Source: Ramazzottius varieornatus
Taxonomy: Eukaryota; Tardigrada; Eutardigrada; Parachela; Ramazzottiidae
NCBI GenBank assembly: GCA_001949185.1
Contig: BDGG01000001.1
Coordinates: 6,741,353-6,805,352 of the forward strand
Reading direction: 5' to 3'
DNA length: 64,000 nt
Notes under the pieces: model-generated
The model's input: only the letters and a program-made list of their open reading frames with translations
Told to the model about the DNA's origin: nothing
The model's database searches: none
Made by a program: the position numbers and the translations under genes
Shown here: positions 29,884 through 44,800 of the stretch, one piece after another
How the letters are laid out: each line of letters opens with the position of its first letter
Numbering within the stretch: position 1 is the first letter of the stretch

Positions 29884-32800
29884 TCACTTCAAAAGAGAAA
29901 CTTGTTCGTCATCATTGAGAGATTCGACCGATTGCCTCCGCACCGGGATATAATTTTCTTTGGACATCCTCCTGCTACTGTTGACCATCGACACCGACAC
30001 CACCTTTGCGCTGGTATTGTTGCCCACGTTGTTGGCCACATGGTCCACCACGGCAAAGCCGACATGTGGTTTCTTTAGTTGAACCATCTCAACCATTTCC
30101 GGCGTTCCTTCCTCCTTCAGGCTTCCACTCACGTTGTTCACTTTCATACTGGAGCTCTTCGGACTACGATGATGGTCACCATGGCCCAGTCCGTACTGCG
30201 CCCTCTGTCGTGTCAAATTGCTCCTTCGTCTATCCAGCCCGAAGCCACCTTCACTGACAGTGTCCTTCGCGATCAGAGGTTCTTTGGAAGGCGAGGTTAC
30301 AGTCATGGTGGTGTTCTTCGTTTCATCTGTCCGTTCAACGGTGACAGGTATGACCAACGGCGGTGATCGCTTCCCGGTGTTGTGTGCGGCCGAACTGGAT
30401 GCTCGTTCACGCATCTGCATGGCCATTTGTAGCGTACTGTCTTTGCGCTTTCCAATGGCCCTGAACCGGGCAAAGTCAGCTAAGCGATGGACCGTGACCG
30501 CTTCTTCGCCTTGTGATGTCTCGTCGGTGGCGATTTGTGTGGGGGAGCGACTGGCGTGGAGCTGGGCCGACATGAGGACGTACTCGTCGATGAGGGCGTT
30601 GACTTCCAGGCTGATCTGCGAGTAGGCGCCTTCTGCGGTGTCCTGGACTGTCAGACCGCTGCCGGTGAGGGTGCGGCGAATGTTGGCTTGTACCTGGACT
30701 TCTTGTTCGGAAAGGGACTCGTCCTTCTTGTCGACGTTGGCGATGGCGAACGGAGCCAGGTGGACGTACAGAGCGGTACGGAAGACGATGGTGTACTCGA
30801 GAAAGTGCCAGAAGGCCAGACCGGCGTTGCCTTTCTCACCGTAGTCTTGGAGGGACTTGGCTAGGCGCAGCCACTCCGAACCGAGACGACCTACTCGAAA
30901 ACACTGATCAGTCTCGGTTATATGTATCAATACTGGAAGTGACGTACCTTCGTAGCAGACTACAACGACCTTGAGACCCAAGAAGGCCACTTTGCGAGAA
31001 AACTCTTGCTGTTTGTTGGCCGGAGAAGGGCTGGCGGGATGATGGGTGCCGCTGGATGGGTTAGACATGTTGGAGCTGGTCCGTGTCATAGTCGTGTGGG
31101 CGTTGATGGTTAGTTGTTTCGTGGGAACGGAGGGCTGCTTGACGGTTGGCGGATGCAGTAACTGGATCAAGACTCGAAGAATATACCTGTAACAAAATCC
31201 GCATGATGTAAACCAACAATTTACGCAGAATTTCGTAGTAGAATACCACATCTAGGAGGTACTATGTCTTGTCACTAGGAAGGCTGATTTTTTGTGTCAT
31301 GTGACGCCGGTCTGTATTATTACGTTGTGCATTCACATGGACGTTCGTTTTTGAAATATGAAAATGGAAGAATTTTTTAGATGATTTATTTGTGAGATAG
31401 AAATGTGGATTCTCAAAATAAGTAAAATTCGAAAGCGAAGGATCACACCATTCATGCGACGTACCTGAGGTCTTCGATGCGCAAAGGGGGCAGATCGCTT
31501 CCACCACCACTGCCAATCCTCAGAGTCAGCGGCAGCAAGAAGCAGATGACCATGCGGAAGAACTGGTCGTTGAACGTGGCGCACAACTGCTCCAAGTTAC
31601 AGTACTCTTTCCCGGCCTGCAGGTAGACCGCACACAGGTCGATGGTGGCCTGTCGGAAGACCGTCGAGACCGGAAGTATGCCGTCAGCGGTTACGGCCAA
31701 GACAGCCGCAGGAATGTCGGTTCCAGATGTCGAGATGTGGTCGGACAATGTCATGCTGATGCAGTTGGAGCAGAGGGACTTTAGTTGTGGCAGTAGGGCA
31801 ATGAGGTTGTTATTGCACATCAGCTTGGTCACGCCCTGGATGATCTGAGCGGCGGCTGTCCAGTTGGTGTCTCGTCGCATAGAAGGCTTCTTCATGATTT
31901 TGAGGAAGGTTTTGTCGACTCGCCGCAGAAGTTGCTGGATGGTCTGTTTCAGAGCTTCGACCGAAAAGTCCATGGATGGAAGAATCTCCGTCATGTACAG
32001 TTCCAGACCTGGGAAAAGTAACCCATTCCTCAATGACAAGTCAGCGGTTTAAACTCATACACCGAAGTCAATTGAATCTTCAACTGAAACCATTATGGCA
32101 GATTTGTTGTCTTAGTTTTATGGAGGACACTGACTACGTACGCGCGCTTCCAGACAACTCTTTACAGCAGTTCCATTTAATTTGTTCATATTGGTACCTT
32201 CACAGCCCATGACGTCTTTGTCATAAGGTGCCACCTTGAGCAAGGTTTGGGCAATTTCGGACAGACGAATGTGGCTTTTGACGTCGATAAGTTCGGGTGG
32301 TCGTGTGGTCAGGTCACCCAAGACTTTGCTGAGGTGGCGGATCCGGCTGGTGGCTGATGTAAGGAAATGCGCCACGATAGCCAGGAGGTGGTTACGCGGT
32401 GAGGAGAATTCCCACTGGCTGTCGGTGTCCACCACGGTCTCCTGCACCATTATCCGGGGTCTACGGTAAAAAAAAACAACATTTCCACTGCCGGCGTGGC
32501 TGAGCATTTGTTCAGCGTCAGTATTAGTATACTCTGTGTTTCTACGAAAAAGAGGACAAAGACGCACGATACAATATTCTCGTTTGTGCGGGTATTCAAT
32601 GACAAGACCCAGTCTTGCTTACCGGTTGGCTTCCACGTCGGTGTCACGTCCATGCGATGGGGCCAAGCTGCCCAGTTGGCGCGTGAAGTCACCGGGGTTG
32701 ATGGGCGACCTGGTCGGTGGGTCAAAGTTTTTGACCAGGGTCTCCGCCGACGATACTAATGATTTGAGGCTGCCGGCCAACGCGATGATCTTCTGCAGTT

Positions 32801-35800
32801 CTTCTTTGGCAGACTTGGCGTTATCGGCAATCTTCTCATCGTACCAAACTTCTTCATGGATAAGCGTCCGCAGCACTTGCAACATCTGGGTGCCCCGCGG
32901 ACTTTCGGCTGTATCGTATGAGATGACGGCTATGCAAGAGCTGACCGCTGATGTCAGGACGGTGGCGGGGGTGAAATCAAATTGGTCGTTTTGATAGCAA
33001 AGATCAAGTGGCTGTAATGGCTTCTTGGTATCGACTTTCTCTAAGATGTCCAAATGGTCCAAAGGATGGAGAGCGGCTAATCTGGTGGCCGATGTCACGA
33101 CCACCGCGGCTTTGGACTGTCGTCGGCCATATCGCTCCAAGGAAAAGAGGATCTTCTTGACGTGACTGCGTTTCAGCGGTTTAGCGTCTACCTCACTGGC
33201 CGACAGTTCCAGCAGCGAAGGAGCGGAACCGAAGAGCTGAAGAAGGAAAGGGTTGCGGTGGAGGATGAAGAACTGGGAGCAGGCAAACTCGATGGCTTCC
33301 ACTACCATGTCGTTGGTCTGGTGCATGGCGTAAATCTTGAGGATCGTAGGCATGATTTGGAGAAAGCCGGTAGTGGCGAAGAACGACTTCATGTTGCGGG
33401 AAACGGTGATGAAGGTCGCCAGACAGTGACGCAGGATGGCCGAGTCTTGGCAGTGGAGAAGGAGAACACCGTTGAGAACGCTGATCAACATGGCGATGTC
33501 GGTGTGTGACAATTGGACCTCCGAGCTGGTCTTTGAAAGGTTTGTCAGAAGACTGGCAATCATCTGGAAAAAGGTACGTTAATGTGCAGCAATCAAAACG
33601 CAACAAGTATCACGACAGGAAATTTGAATCTTTTAGCCAGACCGCTCGCCATAAACTTTAACTATTCTGGTAAGCGGTACGGTCCAATGCATCAATTAAA
33701 ATTCCTTAAGTTACGTCGAATGACTTTTGCAAATGTGCACATTTTCTATGACTTTTATATCAGATTGTCGTACCTGAACCCAAACGTATTTGTGCATGAC
33801 GTCAATGGCCAGGTATTCCGCCCCCATCAGACCATGTTGAAACTGGACATCACATTCCAGGGCTTTTCTGGGAAAGTTGGGTATCTTGGTCAGACCATCG
33901 TCCATTAGCATCATTTGTTGTTTCTGCAGAGCAAACTCCGAGTCGCCTTCGGCGTTGACGAACAAGGAGTACACCAGGAAGACCTTCTGTGCTTCCAGAA
34001 AGAGCGTATGGTAGGCTTGAGACTGCAGCTTGACAAAAGCCTCCATCCCGGACATGTGGACTAGGTTTAGTTGCGGATAAAAGCTCCGTCGGAAAAAGTA
34101 AATGTCTCGAATGAAGCCGGAAGGTTGATGTGCGCGACCGCTCTTCGAGTCGATCAGCAAGTACTGGGAGCGAGTGTGGTCGGGTATGCCGAAAAAGTCC
34201 AGGCTTTCGTTGAGCAACTCGTCGAAGCGCGTGTCTTCTTGGACAGGAAGCTGTGATGGGATGGAGGTGAGGTCGGGACCGTGGACTACCACTTTCTTGG
34301 CTCCCGGCACGTTGGCCGTCAGCAGCAGGTGCGGGTCGCACTGCTCGCGACGGAGGACGGCCTTGATGTCTTTGAAGGAAATTCCGCGGACGCTGGGCAC
34401 AATATGCCACAGTACCGACATGACGGCCTCGACACCGTGGAAAGTGTGCTCGTTGCTTGAGCGGACGAAGGACATACAATAACCCATCTGAAAGCATACG
34501 ATGAGCTGTTGCATGTTGAGTCGACCGAAGGAAAACTGTAGCCACTAATGGCGAAATATACCACCAAACAGAATACTAAACTCATCAAAACCTGGAAAAA
34601 ACCAGTGTGTCTTCTTACGAGATGGTTGAACAACGTGGCGGCTGCATGTGAGGGAATTTGGTTCATGTGCCCCATCAAGCGGCGCATTTTGCGGAGGATG
34701 ACGCCTTGCTTTTCTTTATTGCTGAGCTTCTCCAGCATGTAGCGCAAAAAGAGACTAGCGTCCTCCACGATACCTTCCCATAGCGTTTGAAAAGCCAGAT
34801 CACCAACTGTAAGCAAACAAGAATGATGTAGCAAGGCGAAGGTTGGAGTGCTCGATGAGCGGTCATACCACAGATTCCACAGCCATCCACGTCGGCATCC
34901 TCCAGCAAGTCCACCAGTAGTAAGACTGACACTGCAAGTGACCCGGGAAAAACAGGCTGGACGGTCAATGCGTGGGTTGCTACTGCACCAGTCTCTGCCG
35001 TCAGATTCCCATCGTCCGCTGTAACAATAAAAATATCATCTCAAAATATCTTGGGAAATTAACTCGCTTAGGACCAGTCACGGTTAAAATTTCTGTCCAA
35101 AATTACATTCTTCGCGGTCATCGATAACTTGTTGGGGTACGGGTTCGATGGCAGCCATCTTTAGGACAGGTAGCATGGTAATCCTCGTACGTTCGCGCTC
35201 TCGCTGGATCCGTTCTTCTTGTGCCCTCAGAGCCTTGTTCATGGATTCCTGCAACTGCTTTCTCCTGGTCTGCGTTGCTGCCACCAAGGTGTTTGAGTTC
35301 TTCGACTACAACAAACAGTATTATGCACCACAGCCTTCCTTGTACTGTTATTGAGGCCTTTATAGTTTACACATCAAAGCTTACCTGTTCTTCCTGACTT
35401 ATTGCCACTTCTTCAATCTTGATGCTGGTTGGAGGTAACCAGGGCGCATCGGGACAGTCCACCGTTGTCCGACCAAAGAGCGGCGAAGGTAGGGTGTAGT
35501 CAATATTTAGAGCTTGGCTAACTTTTAGTAAGGACTGCGCGCCATCTTCCAGCCGAATCCACACTTGGTACCGGTACCTCCACAGCGCTTGAAACCTGTA
35601 AATATTCCACCACTGAGTGAAAGATTACTTGAAAGACCAAGTGATAGAGTCTTACTTCAGCACGGAATCGACGCGTTGTTCGGCTTCTTCGTGGTTCATT
35701 TCCTTCCGTATAAAGTCCACCACGAACTTGCTGATTTTCACTGAGCAGACAATGCAGAGCGTGCTGGCCGTAGAAGCCATTTCCTCGTCTTCCACCAGAA

Positions 35801-38800
35801 GCAGTTCCCAGCAAATGGGGAACATGCGCTCCAGTTGTTGTTCGTCCATGATGAGAAGGCCCTTGGCTAGAACGGAGAAGGGTGCGGCAAAGAGACTGAG
35901 GACCTGTTGGCGCATGTACTCCATCATCGCCACCGACTTCTCGCCTTCCATCGGGTAGTATCCACTGTCCTCTTCTGACTTGCTTTTCTCCGTTTGACCA
36001 TCTTTTCCGGAGGCCTCGTTTAGAGCTTCAGTTCTGTCAGAAAATCAGCATAGAAAACTGGTGCACATCTGCCTCATTGACCTACGCACATGCTTGGTAC
36101 CACAGAATTTCACAGGTTAGATTATTACCTGAGTTTGTTCATGGAGTCCATGCTTTGATGTTTCTCCAGTATACTCGCCGTTTTGCTCAACCTGCCTATC
36201 CCAGCGTAGTGGGAGGCTTTGCGAAAGATTCTCAGCTTCCGATGGGACGAGGGTGTCGTCGGCGTTTGACTGCCGCTCTGACCATGGGAGACCTCGAGGA
36301 CTTCGTCATCCTCCATGTTCAGTGACTTGCCAACGTAGGCGTTCACCGTCTCGTCGCCGTTCAGTCTTTTCATGGACCATGTCAGCCGGCTACAACTTTT
36401 CATGATGCGATAGAAACAAAACATGGTACAGGCTTTCTTGTGGTCACAGATGAAGGAAAAGCGTGAGCAAAGGTTGATCATTGAATCCAGCCAGGGCATA
36501 TGGTCACTGTACTCGGTGGTTTCTTGGTCCAGTCCAAAAACATCACGATCGCCGGCCTAAGAAACCCAATAGTCAATACTCGCAAGGGTCAAAGTGAATG
36601 CAAACCTTAGTGGAAAAGCGGCAAATGAAACCTAATTCGTCAGTTTCAAGTGGCGCACGGTTCTAGCTAGTAACCATGAAACAACGCGCCACTTAAGATG
36701 TGATAGTGCAAACTTGGTCTGCCGGCCTGCCAACTGTGATATTGATATTAATAATAAAAGACAATGGTGGTACCTTGTCGTCGGGTATGTGAGTGGGTGA
36801 CACCACTTCTTCCAAGCTGCTCGAGCTGACTTCGGAGCGGACAGAAACACTGCTGGTTTTTCGTGAACGAACAGAACCAGTGCGGCGACGGGTATCATCT
36901 TGTGAGGCCTTCCGTAGTCGGAAGCTGCGTCGCCGGCCTTGCGGTCCTTCGTGTTGGTGCTGACGCACACGGTCGCGACCGGACTTGAGCAGGTGGGCCC
37001 GATGCTCGGCTTCCTCGTGCGTGGCGCTACTGCTACTTCTCTGGGACTGGTTGTCGTCAGCTATCATGAAGCTGATTCTCCTTTCACCTGGCGCGTGTCC
37101 GGCTAATCGAAAAAGAAATAAACACATGAAAGAAATTGGAAACTCGGTGTTTTTAGCAGATTTAATGCGTAACAGCCCAAGTTTCGCCAGCGAGAGATGC
37201 ACTTTGGAGCTAGTCTTGGAGATGCATAACTTGTTTCCGCATGATGTTGTTGACGAGGTATGTGCGTACCTGTGTGAAATAGGTGGACTTGGCCGTGTTC
37301 CACAAAGGAATGAATGCTAGTGTGCGATGCGCCACCGGAAGTGCTCGCCACCGAGCTCCAGCGTCGGCCAGCTAGTCTTTTGTCCACAACGCTGACTTTG
37401 GCCGCACCATGGGTTCTTGATGTAGCGAACTTTTCTTTCCTAGGTAGCATACGGTAGGTTTCTCGCAAGAACGCCGTGATCTCCAGCAGGAGCTGACAAG
37501 CCGCCATCTTTAGCGCGAACGGGCAATTCCCGGGCTCCATATTGTCACCACCGACCATGAAGTAGTCCTCTTCATCCACGACGAGCGTGGGCGAGACGAC
37601 CGTTAAAGGGTCCACCTCTTCCAACTTCAAGACATCGTCCAGTCTCAATGTCAAACTTCTTGCCCATTCATAGAAGACCTGTGGATAGATAGGCAAATAG
37701 ATAAACCACCCTCAGTACCGCAAAACTGCGTCAAAACCGATAATAAGCATAAAAGTTCAGACTTTCCGAGTACGAAAAGAATTGGTCGGTATAGTCAAAG
37801 TTTTTAATGTTATATTCGATTAACTAATTCAATTGATTTTCATTTCAACAGATACTCGGAGTTCTGATCGGAAGGAGATTATGTGATACCTTTCCGGCCG
37901 TCCGTTGAAGAATGTTCTGTTTCCTCGGCAGGGTAGGTGCGATCAATCGACCGACGAGACCGGACTGCCGGTACTGCAAGGACGTCAGCTTGATCCAGTC
38001 AGGCCACTTGCCCTGGTTGCACCGATGCACAAACTGGGCGCATTCCAGAAGGAAGGCAGCGCGGGATAGGACTGGTGCTTGAAGGTCCAACATCGCCGAC
38101 AGAACGGATGGCTCGGGCAAGGTCCCTGGTGGACAGAAGTCAAGGAGGACGCCGAGGCTACGCATACCGGTAGTCAACGCGCGGACGTTGAGGATGAAGG
38201 CAATCTTGGAAGGTGTGGTGGTTGGTGGAGCTTCTTCGCTTTTACTCCGACGAAGTATGCCTAAAGGCATTTCGAGTTATGCACGGAACGTTCTTACATG
38301 CAATACGCAAAAACTGGCAAGGTCGCAAACAGTTTCCCTGCGTGGTTCATGTCACTAGTCTTAACGAGAAAACAAGCAGCCATAACAATCAAATCGACTC
38401 AGTTACTGTACACGCATGATGAGAAAGTTTAGTACAGCGGAACGAATGTTTGTACCTACGTACGTGTGCAAAATTCACACCGATGCGGTTTTTGACAGCT
38501 TTCTACGGTTGATTTCTCACTTTGCCGTCTTTTCCGCCTGTTTCAAACTTTTTACTGTTCCAAACTTTCCCTTCGTGCGCGTGTGATATGTTTTACCGCT
38601 TATTTCTTCTTCTCTGGCATTGTAGTCCGCTATCCGTTTGTGTCGAAGTGACGGTAGGCTAATTTGACCGGTTGACTTGAACGACAGTCTGTGTTTCATG
38701 TGTTCGGGGTTGGTCTTCTCCAGACTCTGCTGTCTCGAGCCTTCCCCCGAAGAGTTCCCATCAGGTCCTGACGCAAGTGACATCGAAGTCTCCAGAGTTC

Positions 38801-41800
38801 CTCTTCGCGAGTCGCGACTACCCTGACTCGACTTTGGCGATTTTAGCCAGCGGTGTCGCATACCCAGTCCATGCTTCTTTTTTCTGGCACCCGGTGAGTG
38901 GGGAACAGCGATAGACTCGTCTTCGGATAAACTAACCCTGGGAGACTTCGAGCTTGTCATACCTAAACGGCCAAAATCCGACGTTAGTGTCGTAAAGAAA
39001 GATATTCTAAAACAATAGAGCGAATTCACAAAGAACCACAATAGAAACCGAGAGTTATGTAAACTGAGCGGATAACTTAGGCAACCTTGTTTTCTTTATT
39101 TGTCGAATCAAGGATTCGGGGAGCAAGTGTAGCCTACCTTTAAGGTTACTCTCGCTGTTTTCTCTGGATTGCATAGGTTTCAAAAAGACCTTCTGTTTTT
39201 TGGCGAATATGCCGCGCAAGTATCCCGCGGAAGCTGACGCGCCACTTGTGTTGACGTCGCCCTCGAACGGGCTGTCGTCAGTGTGTTCGTTGTCATCTTG
39301 TGTGGCGGCACGACCAGCTTCCGAGTCCAGACGGGAATGTCGGATAAGAGGCTTTCTTTTGTGCTGCTGGGAGGCTGGTTGTTGATTAAGCTGCAGATGA
39401 AGGGTGGTTGGAGTGTCGGGTCGTGACTTGATGTGCAGCGAGGTGCCGGCTTGTGATGATGGCTGAGGTGGCATGATGGATGAGGGCGGGTACTGCTGCG
39501 ACTCCATCACACCCGACATGACAACGCGCCGAAAGATGCTATCATAAGCTTCCTTTATGTATGTCAGTAATGAGCGCAGATCGTTCTGAAGACCCTGCCA
39601 ATCATAAGAAATACCATCGTGTGTTCAAGAAGGCCTTTCAACCACCGCAATTCGTCACAATCAAAACGTCTGAAATTAGTCACATCATACCGTCACCAAA
39701 TCAGACAATGGAAAAACAGACCGAAATGCTTCTTAAAAAATTCTGGATACAAACCAACGCAGTAGCCTCAAAAATCAACGCAGTAGCCAAATGGTTTGTG
39801 CAGTTTTAATGCACATTCCACAGATTTTCCCAGTCGGGGCCGTAAGGGGATATTCGTGCGACTTACCATATTTTCAGGACGCTTGATGACGTCCATCCTG
39901 TCAATCAGTTGGGTTATTATGGGCTTTGTTGCTTGTGCAGCCACTATAAACGGAACAATAGCAGGGTTAAAAATATACGTTTCTAACTTGTCGCTGGTGG
40001 CACCTCTTTCGTGATGTACCCTCCTTGCTCTAAAATAGACTTGATTGCCAGTATGTATTGTTACCCCAGGAAAGTGTCTTTTTCATCGGTTTAGAAATCC
40101 GCGATTGATCTTGAGCGACAGGACTGACGCAGCTGCTGAAGAAGGCGTGACAGAACTCGACAATAACAGCCAGTTCGTGCTTGATGAACATGTTTCTGAA
40201 GAACCGTTTAGCTTCAGGCTCGTTCAAGGTTTGTAAGCGGTGGATCAGTGAATAGGCTTGACGACGCATGTATTCCACAGGATTATTCCTGCTTTGCTGG
40301 ATATCTTTTCCGCATCCGTACGGACATCCAATTATTACAAAAATTCTACGGAAAAACACAATGGGGAAACTGCAGAAAAATGGTGGACTGGAAGTTTACA
40401 AAATTTATGATCCATCGAAAGTTATGTGGGAAGGTTTACGGAGAAACAAAGTCGAAGTTTGGCACACGCGCCTGGCCTAAGTGTGGGGATGGACAAAAAT
40501 GTGGGGAACGGAGCGAAAGCGACTGTGCTTTGATTGATTTAATTGATCGGTCAACCACAGCTGGCCCGTGTCGCTTTCGCTCCGTTTTCCACATTTTTGT
40601 CCATCCCCATTTTTGGGCCAGGCACATGTACTGTAACGTTTTTGTATACCAGCAGGTTAGAATGGACCACTGGAACAGAAACCCGGGTACCATTGCATGT
40701 GATGTGATGTGTTGACCGCTTGGTTTCTATTTGAGAGGCTCAAACTCAACTTTTTACCGGAAATGTGCTTACCTGGTGGTGCATGAAAGAACTAGACGGA
40801 AGATTGTGGGATCCAGGCTGATGAGCTGGGGGGTGGAGGAGGCAGTGGGGAGGGTAGAAAGCATGTCGGTATCGGGCGAAAGCTGCTGCAGAGTGTGGCC
40901 GGGAAGCACACTAACATTTTGATTCACATCCAATAAAGTATCAAGTAAGACTTCAAGAACACTTAAGGCAACATCACAGATTCTTTGGCTTGGTCGCTCG
41001 TTCAAGGCCACGAGTATGGCACGCGCCACGGCTTGATAATTGAGCTGGCCATCATCCTGGATCAGGTTGGTGGCACCGCGTGCTTCTTGGTATTCCGAGA
41101 GCGGATAGGCAATACTGGAGTCGGTTTTGCTCCGCTGCAACCCCATCTCCTCTCCCCGCTCCTCCTCACCGGCTGACGCTGTCCCAGCTGGACTGTTTTC
41201 CGTCGTTATCGTAATCCTTGGATAACTCTTTCCTGTAATGCACCAGTCCCGTTGTTATTTTCCCATGACAAAGCACAATAAATTCGGAAAAATCTGACAA
41301 CCCTTCCAAGACAAAAATTCGCTTACTGCGAGAAGAATGAAAATTTCAGTGTCTAAATTCCCGAAATTCAATGTTTTTTGCACTCATTACAATTTTTAGC
41401 TTCTGTGGTGACATATTAGCGCAACACTCGACATTTTTCTACCTTTGCAATGCACAGAATGGTGTTTGTATCACTGACTGAGCTTGTTTGTAGGCACGAA
41501 CCTGCTCGGAATAAAGGACCCCGATCCTTCGGAGTGACCGGGTTGGAAGACGAAAAAGGAGAAAGAGCCGACTTGGTCGTGGTGGTTGGCGAAGAATAAT
41601 ACTTTTCCTCATCGCCAAAGGCGAACATGACGTCCTGATGTTTGAGAGGCAAGCCCGGCGTACTGACTGGCGAAACATCTTCCTGCCTGGCCGATAAAGT
41701 TTGCCCGCCAATAAAGAACTTGGGTTTTGCTTCTTCCGCGTTCATCCTTCTCTTTTTCGAATTGACGTCTTTCGGAGCCAGATAGTCCGCCCTTCGGGGA

Positions 41801-44800
41801 GTTCGCACTTCGCCCAGCGTTTTCTTCAACGACGGTACAGAGTTACTCCGTTGCCTGACTGTCCCCGTGCGTTGATAGTAGTCACGGATTTCCAGCAGTC
41901 GGTTGTAGAAATATCGCAAGGCCCAAAACATGCCTTCTTCCGACCATGGGGGGACGTAGAGGCACCGGAGGACGGCAACGTCGAACAGAGTGGCTACGCT
42001 GACATCACGAGCTGGCTGGGAGCGCGTCTCGGTCATCTGCGAATGAATAGACATCTCCAGCTTGTTGTGCAGGAACTCCTTGTCGATAGGCGAAGTATGG
42101 TTACGGGTAGGCAGGGCTACAGGTTCAACGGCACCGGTCAAGAACGCGGAAGCGGCCAGGGAAGCTTGCTGAGCAAGAGCGGAGGCGGCGGAAGAAAGCA
42201 GGGGAGCCATGACTGGACGGTCTCGACGTCGACGATGACCACATTTACACCTACAAAATATATTTCCATAACCATCCAGTCTAATGGAAGGCTGAGCGCG
42301 AAAAACATTTATCTGTTGACATCCTCACTTTTGTTGGAACGCCCTTCCCTGTATTTACGTGAAGTTTGTGCAACAACAGCAGTGAACTAAACCTACTGCC
42401 CTTTTTCTGCTTATTTTTGGAAAATCTGATTTCTACCACGGACGAACGTGAAATTAGCATACCGTAAGAGTTCTTTTTCTGCTGGCTGAATTTTGGTATT
42501 GCAGAATTCACAGATATATTCGAGAGTCGGCGTTAGAGTCCCCGGGGTCTCCAAGGTGGTCAGGGTGCATATCTCGCTCATGTGAGCCAGTGGTGCCCCT
42601 GAATGTGGCGCAGTCTTGGCTCGCTGTAGTGCTTCTTTGGCGGCTGCCGCTTCCTCGACGTTTCTTTCCGGCTCTGCCAGAAGGAATCCTTCGTCCACTT
42701 GTGCTCCGGTGTAGATGTCCCCCACATTCCCTAACCCAGAAGGTCCGATCTCCATCTCCGACATGGTATCGTTGGTGTTGCGGGTAGGCTTGGCCGGTGC
42801 AGTGAAGAGTGGAATGTCGGGTTGACGGTACTCCCACAAGGGCTGCCATAACCGCAGTCCGTTCTCCAGCCGGTTGGTCCGACCCGCCCTCTCGCTGGAT
42901 CGAAAGTCGGAGGGATCGAGTTGAGGCAGCAACGGAGCAAAGAGGTAGACCAGAACCTGTAACGAGAAGAGGTGTCAATATGATCACAGCTTAGCACGCA
43001 TGGGTTCTTTTGGTCGTTTCGCGATGACGTCAGTATAGAGTACCAATCATGGGCTCAACACAGGCAATCAGCCCTTTAATCCTTCTGACACTTGGACGGC
43101 TTGGTGCAAAAATAACATTAAGCCGTCACACGAGATTTACCATGAAATCAATGTGAGGTATATTTTTGTCATTTAAAAATGCTCATACCTGTAGAGAGGT
43201 GATTGGAAAGAGGTAGGGCTCGTTTGAAGGCGCGCCATTGTGATGGGGATACAAGGAACTGCGTCGTCCGGTGGGGGCGGGTCGCTCTTGACGAGCCGAG
43301 TCGACGCAGTCGGCAGCGGCGTCGAGAAGGAGGTAGTGGAGGGTGTATAAAAGTTTGGTCGTGTTGGGACCGAGAGGTGCGGCGGGAGGAGCTGTCGAGG
43401 GCTGGCCAGACACCGAAGGGTCGTCGCGATCGGCATCGCCAGCAGCAGACTGGTTCAGACTGCGGCGCGGCTGGCTCTCCAGCGTCGACGCACAACAGTG
43501 CATCACATAGGGCAGGGCGGCCACAATAAATCTCCATCGTGGAATACTAAGTATGGCGTCCGATAAACTCGGTGAAAGACCGTGAAGGTTATTCTGTACT
43601 AAGATGCGTTCAAATGTCTACGAGGAAAATAAACAAAAGGTTACATACTGCATGCAGTGCTCTTAGTAAATTTCCAAAATGCCACAGCTTCTTCATCTGG
43701 ACAAAACTGGGTGGATTTCGATACAGACACATTGTTCTCTACTTCATTTGGTGTCTCGAATTCGTTCTTTTTCCTGGTATAACGGAAATCTTGATTGGTT
43801 GACGATCTGCTTTACGAATGCACCTTCGAGTTTGTGCTTTACAGGTTTGTGGTTAACTGCGACCTCGGCCCTCAGTCTAATGCATGGCGTAAGGAATAAA
43901 TGCTCTCGATAGATGCTGAAAATGAGAAATTGCTGATATACATATCAGTCTCCGGTGAACCTGAGGAACATTGTGTTCATCAGGTGTTCATCAGGCCTTG
44001 TAGAACATCCCTCTCTACATTAGGCTTTCGTAACATTCTCCACGTTATTTACCAACGTTTTTGGGGCCTAGCGCAATAAATAGGCATCGCTGGGTTTTTC
44101 GCACCTTGTTTGGAAACAAATTGGTTGAAGAAGAGATGACAGAAAATTCGTACAAAGGGAGATCAGGAAGATTTTGAATGACTATATTCCAGAATTTTCT
44201 CTCTGCACTGTTCTAAGGACTTGGTTGATGAAGGCTTACGTGAAATGCTTAGCTGAGGGATCATGCGGATAGTATCGAAACCGAAAAACCGAAAAGCATG
44301 TCGTGGTCCACTTTTTCGTTTTACAATAAACCGTTTTTTAAAACGCCGTATGGTGATCGTGCTCACGCCAGCATGCGCCACTTTGGTGCGGTAAGAGGTA
44401 TTGCTTTCCACAGCCGTTTAATTCCGCGGGAACTTCTCAACGAGAAAGTCAATGAGGACCTCAATGTTGCAAATTTTTCTGAAGGTTAGACAGTGAACTA
44501 AATTCACTGAGAGTTTTGAGATAGAGATACTGTGAGTGAGTCCAGCTTTCGATTAAAAGGATGAAATTTCCGATCTGGTTATCCTCTGAAAGAAAGTGGG
44601 TAACGGCGAGCCGAGTTTTCATACGATCGATTGCTAGCCAAAATGTTCAGGAAACGAGTTTGAAGACCTCAAGGGCAATCCGGTACGGATAATGGGATCT
44701 AGTGTGATAAACATCTGGGAACACGATTGTGAAATTTATGTGGCCGTCTGACCAGTGGTCAGATGGCTACGTCAGGAAACTATGAAAGGGTTCGCTCTTT

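Noticed and set aside
43169-43537. Several overlapping ORFs on both strands
   Set aside because: GC-rich shadows of unc-80 exon 3, whose correct frame is fixed by the ALPYVMHCCA match and by splice phase on both sides.
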